DNA of 64,000 bases, from positions 977,501 to 1,041,500 of the forward strand of contig CM061094.1 in assembly GCA_030770545.1 (NCBI GenBank), read 5' to 3'. The notes under the pieces are model-generated. The model was not told the origin of the DNA. It was given only the letters and a program-made list of their open reading frames with translations, and searched no databases. A program made the position numbers and the translations under genes. The stretch is from Macropodus opercularis. Taxonomy: Eukaryota > Chordata > Actinopteri > Anabantiformes > Osphronemidae. Positions 41,301 to 47,070 of the stretch are shown here, piece by piece (the stretch's first letter is position 1; each line of letters opens with the position of its first letter).

Positions 41301-42084
41301 GAAAGACGCAAAAGGAAGGAACGAGAAACGTGCCAGAAAATGTAACATCTGGCTGCATCAGGTTATGTTTTAGTTTTTAGAAACACAAAAATAGTGTTTT
41401 AAATATGGCAGATAGACGATGATGGATGGATGGATGGATAGACAGACAGATGCAGTATATCTCACTAAATGCTCATCCTTGTGGGATATTTCAAAATGAG
41501 TCTGTGAAGTTTACAGACTGGAAACTTTCAGTAGTTCATGTTTTGCCCTTTTGCTCTTTCGTTTAATCTCACGCGAAACATTAAGACGTTTAAAAAAATC
41601 CTTCATTCTCATTCATGGCAGATTATTTCAGGTGAGTGTTTCATGTCAGGCCTTTGTTGTGGCTGCTTTGGACGCACAGACATCCATTATGGGGTGTTTT
41701 TACTTTATGACTTTCCCATAAACAGCCTCATTGTCATGCGTGGAATCAGCCATGAAGCCATTTCCATCCCACACATCAAGCTCTAACTCGGGGCTGTAGC
41801 AGCACTTACATGGAGGTGATGTTCTGGAAAAGGTCCTCGATGCTGCCCGTGCTGTTCCCGGCGCCGGTTCCCTGGAAGGACAGCAACGGGAAGAATTTGC
41901 TGTTGTCCGACATATTGCAGTAAATCTCTGCGGGCGAACAGGTGCAGGTGGGCGGACAGTCCAAGAAGGAGCTCAGGTAGTTGTGGAAGAAGACGCAGAG
42001 CAGGAAAACAAGCCTCCAGCAGCGGATGATCCCGGGAGGGCGACGGACGCCGAATGCGCCACGCAGCGCGCCGCGTCCATCCAT
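7285..42084 (-). CDS. ntrk3: ntrk3 (TrkC neurotrophin-3 receptor), 5' part, 12 coding exons
   Basis: This is a receptor tyrosine kinase of neurons that binds neurotrophin-3 at the cell surface. Joined minus-strand exons are 42084-41810, 27745-27671, 27030-26959, 21725-21654, 15254-15100, 14809-14667, 14107-13963, 11813-11701, 10889-10706, 8989-8966, 8488-8442 and 7387-7285. Every boundary has AG/GT and the phases chain without a stop for 1408 nt. Order of domains: signal peptide (about 1-42), LRRNT (Cys 43, 47, 49, 56), LRRs (about 92-165), LRRCT (Cys 174, 176, 199, 216), Ig-C1 (217-313), Ig-C2 (313-412), linker (412-435), TM helix (about 436-457). TrkC rather than TrkA/B is chosen from HIENW, TLSWQ, MNIS-C, GSGSPLP-VDW, VVGM-NAS, CIEF-VRG and VSIAVGLA. 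The kinase half is outside the window. Teleosts usually carry two ntrk3 copies (a and b); I cannot say which this is. Confidence 0.95.
7388..8441. other. ntrk3 intron 11
   Basis: Non-coding. The stretch around 7530-7900 is T/G/C-rich and resembles decayed retroelement sequence, but I cannot assign a family. A hairpin lies at 7965-8006. Confidence 0.5.
7965..8006. repeat. Inverted repeat / hairpin
   Basis: An 11-bp arm TCGTCTTATAT (7965-7975) pairs perfectly with ATATAAGACGA (7996-8006) across a 20-nt loop. It lies in intron 11. Confidence 0.8.
8442..8488 (-). CDS. ntrk3: ntrk3 coding exon 11: juxtamembrane linker
   Basis: A 47-nt exon encoding VTPTAETHRPEEDNFG. It matches the human linker VSPTPPITVTHKPEEDTFG, with a few residues missing. 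It enters in phase 1 and leaves in phase 0. Acceptor CTTTTTCAG, donor GTGAGT. It sits just outside the membrane, before the TM helix. Confidence 0.9.
8966..8989 (-). CDS. ntrk3: ntrk3 coding exon 10: 24-nt juxtamembrane microexon
   Basis: Twenty-four nucleotides encoding GSELDYDY across phase-1 borders. The acceptor follows a long polypyrimidine stretch ending TTTCACAG, and the donor is GTAAGT. Mammalian NTRK3 has a small acidic/aromatic exon at the same place (ESTDNFILF region). Because it is 8 codons with equal phase at both ends, skipping it would keep the frame, so it can act as a cassette exon; that is inference. Confidence 0.85.
8990..9458. other. ntrk3 intron 9, 3' part
   Basis: Contains the polypyrimidine acceptor region of the microexon on the minus strand (about 8990-9035), then unremarkable AT-rich DNA up to a Tc1/mariner-like insertion. 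No gene is seen. Confidence 0.5.
9459..10439. mobile_element. Tc1/mariner-like DNA transposon remnant, 981 bp
   Basis: The ends CAGTAG...CTACTG are flanked by TA on both sides (9457-9458 and 10440-10441). Long degenerate terminal inverted repeats are visible. Inner arms at about 9628-9665 and 10251-10290 share a near-identical 35-nt core around GAGCAGGTGGTAAAGTATGT. The minus-strand middle (10002-9811) encodes short pieces resembling Tc1 transposase (LPGPGRPGKM; HWKHGGGIMV), internally deleted, so the element cannot move by itself. Confidence 0.85.
10706..10889 (-). CDS. ntrk3: ntrk3 coding exon 9: second half of Ig-C2
   Basis: A 184-nt exon for residues 351-412. It starts EISHTEYVRLDMD, reaches the second domain-5 cysteine (Cys372, in EGCLTF) and continues NPTHHNNGMYTLEATNYLGT and GHFLDKPFN. 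Acceptor CCACTCAG, donor GTAAGT. From the Ig tryptophan to EGCL-F the spacing equals that of mammalian TrkC, although the loop itself is divergent. Confidence 0.94.
10890..11700. other. ntrk3 intron 8
   Basis: AT-rich intron DNA. Nothing else was recognised. Confidence 0.5.
11701..11813 (-). CDS. ntrk3: ntrk3 coding exon 8: first half of Ig-C2 (ligand-binding domain)
   Basis: A 113-nt exon for residues 313-350: FPPTIIKLKEPE, then TCIEFTVRGSPHPTLRWFYQ and EK. Cys330 is the first member of the unusual surface disulfide of Trk domain 5, the neurotrophin-binding domain. The donor is GTGCCT, a non-consensus but GT-type site; the joined alignment with the next exon has the expected spacing, which supports it. 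Reading through the donor keeps an open frame for about 40 codons. Confidence 0.9.
11814..12492. other. ntrk3 intron 7, 3' part
   Basis: Non-coding, with a (CA)n array at 12190-12223. No gene is seen. Confidence 0.5.
12190..12223. repeat. (CA)n microsatellite
   Basis: About 17 uninterrupted AC dinucleotides in intron 7. Confidence 0.98.
12495..13008. mobile_element. Non-autonomous Tc1/mariner-like element, 514 bp
   Basis: The left end starts CAGTCCTGTGCAAAGGTTTG and the right end is its near-exact inverse (CAAAACTTTTGCAC..., ending GGACTG read on the plus strand). TIR similarity extends for about 70 nt, to the AAAGCTTTC block. TA flanks both sides (12493-12494, 13009-13010), as expected for Tc1/mariner integration. 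No transposase frame is present inside. Confidence 0.92.
13011..13962. other. ntrk3 intron 7, 5' part
   Basis: AT-rich intron DNA without a recognised feature. Confidence 0.5.
13963..14107 (-). CDS. ntrk3: ntrk3 coding exon 7: second half of Ig-C1
   Basis: A 145-nt exon for residues 265-313. It holds INITLVNVS and the second Ig cysteine (Cys294, in LLTCTATN), then VVGMTNASIQLTVH. At least four N-glycosylation sequons are visible (NNT, NIT, NVS, NAS), as expected for a heavily glycosylated Trk ectodomain. Acceptor CTCTCCAG, donor GTGAGT, phase 1 at the end. Confidence 0.94.
14108..14666. other. ntrk3 intron 6
   Basis: A 559-nt intron with nothing recognisable apart from its splice sites. Confidence 0.5.
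14667..14809 (-). CDS. ntrk3: ntrk3 coding exon 6: first half of Ig-C1
   Basis: A 143-nt exon for residues 217-264, beginning DLPDISVSHTNLTV. It contains the first Ig cysteine (Cys240, in AICNGSGSPLP) and the core tryptophan (Trp252, in VDW). Acceptor CTCTCAG, donor GTATGA, leaving in phase 0. The segment matches the TrkC first Ig-like domain throughout. Confidence 0.94.
15100..15254 (-). CDS. ntrk3: ntrk3 coding exon 5: LRRCT cap
   Basis: A 155-nt exon for residues 165-217. It carries the C-terminal cysteine cap of the LRR domain: FDCGCEIRW-LQLWQ, then LHC and MNISSC (Cys 174, 176, 199, 216). It enters in phase 2 and leaves in phase 1. Acceptor CTGTCCAG, donor GTAAGT. The C-x-C pair followed by IRW and QLWQ-GEA fits TrkC and not TrkB. 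Confidence 0.94.
15255..16660. other. ntrk3 intron 4, 3' part
   Basis: Non-coding. The short open frames on either strand show no domain and I see no assignable repeat. Confidence 0.5.
16667..16757 (+). repeat. Direct repeat, copy 1
   Basis: CAACTTGTCTCCATCTACCT through ACAAAGGAGACACTTAAC recurs, with small changes, at 18116-18195. The pair flanks the gypsy fragment. Its origin is unknown; it could be a dispersed repeat hit twice or part of the degenerate element. Confidence 0.8.
16835..16975 (+). repeat. Dispersed repeat with GTGAAACGTTTCT motif
   Basis: CTTCACAGGTGT followed by CTGAAGAAGCTTCCTGGACA and GTGAAACGTTTCT. A shorter relative with the same two anchor motifs lies at about 38850-38930. 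This motif set is common in fish interspersed repeats; I cannot assign the family. Confidence 0.55.
16980..17600 (+). pseudogene. Ty3/gypsy integrase remnant
   Basis: In broken frames the plus strand encodes, in order, an integrase zinc-binding end (CDVCTVQKGPT, then LVGTPMEKVGVDILG), a segment EQFNRTLATQLAILTSQHQ, and a C-terminal piece SPVRKRGLTLKLTHHWQ followed by GEILDRITEVVYRVPMPG. These are in the order of a chromovirus-like gypsy integrase, but most of the catalytic core is deleted and several frameshifts separate the pieces. No LTR was identified with confidence. Confidence 0.85.
17838..17874. repeat. (TA)n microsatellite
   Basis: About 18 TA dinucleotides between the gypsy remnant and the next dispersed repeat. 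It causes the YIYIYI runs in nearby open frames. Confidence 0.98.
17876..18010 (+). repeat. Fish dispersed repeat (CTTCCTCCCACAGTCC family)
   Basis: Contains GGTCCCGGGTTCGACCGAGG, a B-box-like sequence, then GGCCTTTCTGTGTGGCCGTG and GGCTTCCTCCCACAGTCCAA-AGACATGCAG. I recognise this as a very common fish interspersed repeat. A minus-strand relative lies at 40395-40480, and the usual downstream half appears at 30430-30600 and about 54960-55090. Classification is uncertain. Confidence 0.7.
18116..18195 (+). repeat. Direct repeat, copy 2
   Basis: Second copy of the 16667-16757 repeat, beginning CAACTTGTCTCCATCTATCT and ending ACAAAGGAGACACTTAACC. It is about 1.45 kb from copy 1. Confidence 0.8.
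18196..20620. other. ntrk3 intron 4, middle
   Basis: Non-coding. It holds an AT-rich patch at about 18295-18350 and a (CA)n array at 20252-20295. No exon or RNA gene was seen. Confidence 0.5.
20252..20295. repeat. (CA)n microsatellite
   Basis: About 22 AC dinucleotides in intron 4. Confidence 0.98.
20625..20790 (+). mobile_element. Decayed L2-type LINE 3' tail
   Basis: Reads GCAGATGCCACCACTGTGAG then CCTGGTTCTGCTGGAGGT, TTTCCTCTCCACTGTC and GAGATTGTTGGATTTC. This is the same order as the better-preserved LINE 3' end at 61470-61720. Only the 3'UTR remains. Confidence 0.8.
20791..21653. other. ntrk3 intron 4, 5' end
   Basis: Non-coding DNA leading to the exon 4 donor. Nothing was recognised. 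Confidence 0.5.
21654..21725 (-). CDS. ntrk3: ntrk3 coding exon 4: third leucine-rich repeat
   Basis: A 72-nt phase-2 exon encoding NLSRNPMLTTLSWQIFEHLQ then LYEL. The TTLSWQ-F motif is the TrkC signature at this position. Acceptor CCCTCAG, donor GTAAGT. It is isolated between introns of 5.2 kb (before it) and 6.4 kb (after it). Confidence 0.93.
22146..22446 (+). mobile_element. L2-type LINE 3' tail with internal deletion
   Basis: Starts AGGTATCATCAGACCCGGAG, as in the full copy near 61329, jumps to TCTCTATCCCCTCGGCCCAG, then GAGCCTGGGTCTGTTGGAGG, TTTCTTACTCC, and ends TTTGGTGCTGTATTAATAAA. It lies in intron 3, antisense to ntrk3. Confidence 0.85.
22447..26958. other. ntrk3 intron 3
   Basis: About 4.5 kb of non-coding DNA. 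An open frame at 24661-25014 (117 codons) has no recognisable domain. No RNA gene or assignable mobile element was found. Confidence 0.5.
26959..27030 (-). CDS. ntrk3: ntrk3 coding exon 3: second leucine-rich repeat
   Basis: A 72-nt phase-2 exon encoding TITKSYLHAIQTRVFSKNPQ then LRYI. The KNP-LRYI ending is characteristic of TrkC. Acceptor TTTACAG, donor GTGAGT. It lies 640 nt downstream of exon 2 in transcript order. Confidence 0.93.
27031..27670. other. ntrk3 intron 2
   Basis: A 640-nt intron between the first two LRR exons with no other recognisable feature. Confidence 0.5.
27671..27745 (-). CDS. ntrk3: ntrk3 coding exon 2: first leucine-rich repeat
   Basis: A 75-nt exon encoding HIENWTGLQTLRDVDMELYT and GLQRL, which matches the first LRR exon of TrkC. 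The acceptor is TTTGCAG and the donor GTAAGT. It enters and leaves in phase 2, like the two exons after it; this is the usual layout of phase-matched LRR exons of about 72 nt. It is too short to stand out as an open frame. Confidence 0.93.
28200..28630 (-). repeat. Unclassified dispersed repeat
   Basis: Read on the minus strand it is T-rich, with CTGACCTAGTTTATTTTCTA-type text resembling fish retroelement LTR or UTR sequence. The segment 28506-28555 (plus strand AGGAAGTGAATGTCCAAGGG) resembles 63892-63945. The family is not assigned. Confidence 0.45.
30428..30600 (+). repeat. (GTGTGTGA)n plus common fish repeat 3' half
   Basis: A short GTGTGTGA array (30430-30467) is followed by CTGTGATGGGCTGGGGACCT, GTCCAGGGTGAACCCAGACC and CCCTCACGAGGATCAAGC. 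This text commonly follows the CTTCCTCCCACAGTCC repeat in fish genomes. A worn copy is at about 54960-55090. Confidence 0.65.
32433..32733. repeat. 300-bp polypyrimidine tract
   Basis: The plus strand is almost pure C/T, made of 11-bp units (TCGTCTCTCCC) passing into CTCTCTCTTCTCTCT. The ntrk3 sense strand is therefore polypurine. Ser/Leu-rich and Arg/Glu-rich open frames across it are repeat artefacts. Confidence 0.97.
34735..34826. repeat. (CA)n / (CG) mixed microsatellite
   Basis: About 90 nt of alternating CA with interspersed CG steps: an alternating purine-pyrimidine tract of the kind that can adopt Z-DNA. Confidence 0.97.
35869..35896. repeat. (CAAA)n microsatellite
   Basis: Short ACAA/CAAA array in intron 1. 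Confidence 0.9.
39185..39205. repeat. (CAG)n short run
   Basis: About six GCA/CAG triplets; not inside a recognised coding exon. Confidence 0.9.
40395..40480 (-). repeat. Fish dispersed repeat fragment
   Basis: Reverse complement contains GAAGGTTCCAGGTCCAGG and GTTTCCTCCCACAGCCCAAA, the same family as 17876-18010. Confidence 0.65.
41810..42084 (-). CDS. ntrk3: ntrk3 coding exon 1: signal peptide and LRRNT cap
   Basis: Residues 1-91 plus two bases of codon 92. The ATG at 42084 has a good context (A at -3, G at +4) and starts MDGRGALRG. The open frame continues upstream without an ATG in the stretch I checked, so this is the first usable start. A hydrophobic run (residues 23-41) acts as signal peptide, followed by D-CPPTCTC, the LRRNT cysteine cap of Trk receptors. 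Sequons NMS and NIT are present. The exon ends ITS(I), as in other TrkC proteins, with donor GTAAGT. The leader before the hydrophobic core (about 22 residues, Arg-rich) looks longer than I would expect. Confidence 0.94.
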
Positions 42085-42520
42085 CCTGTCACGATTCAAG
42101 TCCCGAGATCTCTTCGCAACTTTGCAACGCAGCAGCAACCACGAATGGATCCGTACGTGGGCGTCTGGACGCGGAGCCGCTGCTCTCAGCGCGCGTCGGA
42201 TGGAGCCCGAACGTCAGGATGAAGACGCCTCGCTTCGCGTCCGCCAGCGTCCATGTGAGTGTGAGCACGGGTCTACGTTCTGTGCGATGAAAACGACGCC
42301 GCTGGGAAAGAGAACATGGAGCCTTCAGGAACCTGTGGACCTGCGAGCATCGTTTCTCCGCCTCGCATCCTTCCTCCTCATCTCTCTCTCTCTGACGCTG
42401 TTGCTGGTACCAGGCTGCAGAGACGTAAGAGAAGCCGGAGACAGACGCGCCATCCGCGAGCTTCAAGTCCCACCTACTGGACACAGTGGAGTCTGACACA
42501 GGTGCGCGTGCACACGAGGG
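41820..42520 (-). promoter_or_regulatory. CpG-rich ntrk3 promoter / 5'UTR
   Basis: CpG dinucleotides are dense from within coding exon 1 to about 42.5 kb, unlike the CpG-poor DNA on either side. This is the expected CpG-island promoter of a neuronal receptor gene. I see no convincing TATA box and cannot place the transcription start. Plus-strand open frames here are by-products of the high GC content. Confidence 0.7.
42186..42254 (-). other. 22-codon upstream ORF in the ntrk3 leader
   Basis: The nearest ATG upstream of the main start is at 42254. It opens a 22-codon frame that stops with TGA at 42186, 101 nt before the receptor ATG. Its context is weak (C at -3, G at +4). Whether it is transcribed depends on the start site, which is unknown. 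Confidence 0.5.
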
Positions 42521-45500
42521 TCCGTCGTGGCAGCAGGCAAATGAAACACATGTACGAGCAGATAAGATCATTTCTGCTGCAAGGAGCGAGCTGGGAGCCA
42601 AGAGCCACCCTGAGCAGGTCCACTGAGACGTGGCTCCACTGAACATATGGATGAAACAGGTTCTAGTCTGCTCCACGTCCAGCTCAAACGTTTTACCATG
42701 TTAATGCACCTTAAGCTTTCGCTTCTAAAACCTGTTGTTTTGTGGCAGGAAGCATCAGAAACGGATCAGAGCGGAGCCAAATAATCACAGTCTATAGCTT
42801 TTGTCAGTATAATACTAACTGTGAGTTAGGAAGCTAGTTGTAATGGCTGGCATTCACACTGTGAGTCCTGGCTCCACCACTCAGCTCGGTGCTGACCCGG
42901 CTGAGCTCAGGGATCCTGCTTCAGTTAGTAGCAGCTTCTGCTCCAGGAAGTGGTTCATAATTAGAATGTGGCCCGTGTGATGCAGACATCGAGTGGATCT
43001 GTCTGAACAACTGACCTGCTGAGAGTCAAGGCGGAGACAAGCTTGAGTCATTGCCTGCGTGGTGCCGTGAACCAGTGATTCTATGCAGTTGTATTTTCTA
43101 TTCTGCCAGGTTCTACTGTGACAGTGGGTCAAAGAGGCAGAGAGCCTCGACGCGTCAGGATCTTATTGTACTGTATCTGAACTCACACCATACACAAATC
43201 CTGCTCAAATCACATAAGAATGCTGCAGCACGTTTGGACCTTTTCTCTGTTGAGCCTTCGGGGAGGGTTCAGGAAGCTCTCGTTTCTCATGCTGCCTTAG
43301 CTCAGAAACACGTCCGGTCCTGCGGCGAACATTACTACATTAACTGCGTTCGATTTCCTGTTACCTGCAGTAACGCCTCTGGTCGTGGACAATGTGTGGA
43401 ATAGAAAGGCACACGTCTCAAAAGCAACTGCATCAGGTTGTTGTCCAGTAAAGTGGGCACACAGTAACACAGAGTGGAGGGTTCAGCCTAAACTGAGCAA
43501 AGGTTCAAGAAGAAGAGCAAGTTATCACAGAACATTCCTCGAGCAGCACAAGTGCGCTGACGTTCACACTGATCCTCTTTCAAGGATAAGTCCCTCCACA
43601 GAAAGTTCCTTCCGTGGAAAGAACCCACTAATGCAAAACTAGAAACCGATTCAAATCCCAGCGTCCCAGGTTCACGCAGCAACACTGGGAATAGGAGCAA
43701 AGGTGAAATGACCTGTAACTAGCGTGTCAGGAGAGGACACAGCATATTTCCTAAGTACCCAACACTCTTTACAGGTGACTCCAGTTCCTCGTGACGTGGA
43801 CGTTAGAAGGAAACTGCATCCTCCAGTCCCTGCCATTCATTTGACCATAAACACAGAGCAGACGGGGAGAAGGCAGCGGCTCCTCTCTGTGCAACGCTCA
43901 CTTCCAGGGAAGATCTTCACCAGAGGTGGAAGCCTGTGATAGGCTACGCCCTGATGTCAAATAACTGCTTTCTCTTCTATTCTACATCCCTTCTGTTGCC
44001 ATTTTTGCCATAGTTCCTTAAAATCTGTTGTCCAGCATCACCACGTTTTTGAAACCTGGGACCAACTGTCCTCCTTCTGTACAGCACGTTTTTTCTGCTC
44101 GTTTATTAAAACTGTCCTCAGTGTCCTGTTAATTTGGACCTAATATATGCGGAGTGTGACACCTCATATTTATTTCTGACCTCATACTTGGACATAAGGG
44201 TCCATTTCTCATTCAGTCCTCAAATTATAAATATGTAGATTTGTAGAAAACCTTTTTTAGTTTAAGTGCCAATATCCTGTAAGTGGGTATCTATTGTAGG
44301 TTATGTTTATTCCCATGTTCAGACTTGATAGAAACAGCCTGTGTCTGGTGTATGAAGAAAGCTGCTGGTGGATCTTTGTCACGACCCAGATGATGGAGCT
44401 GTCAGTAGGAAGCAGTGCAGGTGCTGTGATGTGCTTCCAGGGGTAGACGTGGGCTCGTGCCTTCTCACGTCCGTCCTCACTTCTCAGAGAGACGCAGGAA
44501 TCCCATGAGATGTCCTTCGAGTGGCTCCACCAGTTCACCAGAGCATGAGGGGCAACGCGTGGCGAGAAACAGGAGTAAACAAGAAAACAAGCTGCGCGAC
44601 GTCTGTGCTTGATGAGGTTCTATTAGCGCCGCGTGTTGTTCTGTCACGCTGTTCTAGGAGCGGCCCGGTTCCGTCCCCGCTGCAAAGCCCTGCTCTGCTC
44701 TGCTGCCATGTTTGTGTCACTGTCAGGCTTTGGTTCCACCCATTTAGATGACATCAATCAGATGTAATGTACCTATGACCGTGATGCATTATAGATGAAC
44801 CACTGATTCCGAATGGCTGGTTAATGCACTGGGAGCAGGCTGTGGTTTCATGATATATGGACTCACACACACATGCATGCAGATGGTCCAACAAGCACGA
44901 GTCCAACTCACTTGACACGCACCTAAATGCTCCATGGGCTTGACAAACCGATGTTTGCCTTTGTCCTGTTGATTGCAAGTGACTGGATAAATGGTAACAT
45001 ATTATAGATCCAGTATTTGCAGCAGAAGTGTGGGTTCACAACTGTACCAAACTTTGCTAAAGTGAAGTACTTGAATGTGCAGTTACGGTAGCTGTACTGC
45101 ATCTAACCTGAGAACCACCAACACACACGTGACATTATCTGTTAACTGTTTTCAGCATGTAATTCACTTTGTGCTCATTTTGGTGACTTGGTTCATGTGA
45201 AGTTTCTTTTCCAGTCTTTGTATGTGATGCTGTCATTTCTTAAACTACAAATCAAATAGTACAAAACTGTCCCTAAACAGTCAGAGTAAAATATGTCAAT
45301 CACAGAAACCTGTGATTAATCAGATTACTGCACACTAACTAAATATAAACCCGCTGTGCAGTGGTCAGACGTGTGGATAACTATGGCTCAGCTCCACACG
45401 TTATGGAAACGAGTGTGTTTGAATCTGAGCGCATGACAATGGCTGAATACTGGTCATCACACAGACAACACACAGTAGTGATTAGTGTCACTTGCAAACA

Positions 45501-47045
45501 AGGAAGCTTGTGATGCTTTATGGCAGTTGGGTTACCATGACAACAGGGACCCGAGGCAGGCAGAGAAAGCTGAGGAAACATGGGACAGAGATTGATTCTC
45601 CGGCTCAAGTTAAACAAATAAGCACCAGAAGGAGCAGCTCTGATGAAAAGCGTTCACTGTAAGGATGCGGCGCAGTACGTCAGGGTAGCTGACAGCTCAT
45701 CAAGATGACTGACAGGTGCTGGGGTGGGACGTCGGTGCGGGAGGAAGGCAGCAGAGAGAAGTGGGACATAATAGCTTTAAAGTGGCCGTGAAGAACACAG
45801 TGTTCCGTTCTGTTGCAGAGACACAAAATGACAGGATGCTTCAGTGATGAGGCTGCAGCAAATGCTGAACAATGGCATTTGGGATGTAAAGAACCTGGTC
45901 ACACTCCTCTGGTCGCTGGTCAGTGAAGGACCACTGTGACATTATTACGTTTACTCTGTTCTACAAATGCTTTTACTGACAGTAAAGCGTTAAGAGATCA
46001 GTGAAGAACATCAGAGTCATGGAGTTTAGTCCTGAGGGTCTGAAGACTCCGTCTGGACAGTAGCTGGTCAGTGGCTGTAGACAGAGCTCAGAGCTCTCCC
46101 TGCCACGATCCCTGGCTCTGGTCTTCTCCCCCTGCTGATTGATGAACCCAGCCACAGAGAAGGATTTCTCCCCTTGGTCATAACGGGGGCAGCGGCGCAG
46201 CCCTACCGTGACTCTGGCCAACCAACGTTCCCCCACAGACTGACTAATCTGCATGGGGTAGCATTTAATGAAAGCGGTGTAGTTACACCAGCCTAAAACA
46301 AGTTGTTGATTTAACTTCAACAAAGTTTTGTGCAAGTTAAGTAAATACTGTCACTATTTCCCCAAGATGGCAGATCAAGGTTGAAGCTGAAGCGAACAGT
46401 TACGGAACGAAACCGAGCTCGGACCCAGGTGCAATGAACCCACAAGCGTGATCTTTCACTCGCCAGCAGCTCGTTCCACCAGACTGCGCCAGGCATTGGT
46501 TTGCATCTCAGTGTGACATTGGAAACAGATGGGGCAGCGAAACGCGAAGTTGTGGTTTGTTTGCATCCGTCGAACTGTCCAATCAACCCGACTGCGTGTC
46601 TTTGGAAAAACCCCAGACAGAGATGGGAGAACATGACTCCACGCAGGAAGGCATCTGGGCCCACATGTATTCAGTTCAAGACTAATAAGCATCGCTTGGT
46701 TTATGTATGTACATGAAACCGTAGGACACCTACTGCAGAAGGCTTGGTCTGACACCAGGTACAAAGCCAGTGCCTCGAATCCGGCACCTGACTGTGGACG
46801 TGTATAAGCGCTGAAAGCTGAGGGGCAAGCACAGCAGACGAGCCAGGTAACGGCGACGGCGCAAAACCGTCTCCAGTGGTTGCACTGAGCACAAACTCAC
46901 GGTTTAAGTCAGTCAAGTCAAAAATTAAAACTGGTAAAGCAAAACAAACATAATGTAAAAACGCGTTTCCAATCCAATCCTTGTAGTAGTAGTGTGATAT
47001 AGTTGTTTACTGAATAAAATGAAACCCATCATGTCTGTAGATGTC

Positions 47046-47070
47046 ACACACACGCACACACACACACACA
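47046..47070. repeat. Short (CA)n
   Basis: Brief CA array with one CG interruption. Confidence 0.9.

Larger units (their letters stand above)
32734..41809. other. ntrk3 intron 1, 5' part
   Basis: About 9 kb of non-coding DNA with simple repeats (34735-34826, 35869-35896, 39185-39205, 41425-41455) and small repeat fragments at about 38700-38930 and 40395-40480. The stretch 36000-36800 has a coding-like texture on the plus strand, but I could not assign a protein. No exon was recognised. Confidence 0.5.

Noticed and set aside
41981..42676. Several overlapping open frames on both strands (up to 195 codons)
   Set aside because: GC-rich promoter DNA with few stops; only the minus-strand frame beginning at 42084 matches a protein family and has a proper splice donor.
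43050..43404. Possible LINE fragment (NAAAR-like peptide)
   Set aside because: A single short resemblance without the neighbouring conserved blocks.
46456..46764. Overlapping minus-strand frames near 45973-46764
   Set aside because: Inspected for transposon or gene similarity; nothing recognised and the frames conflict with each other.
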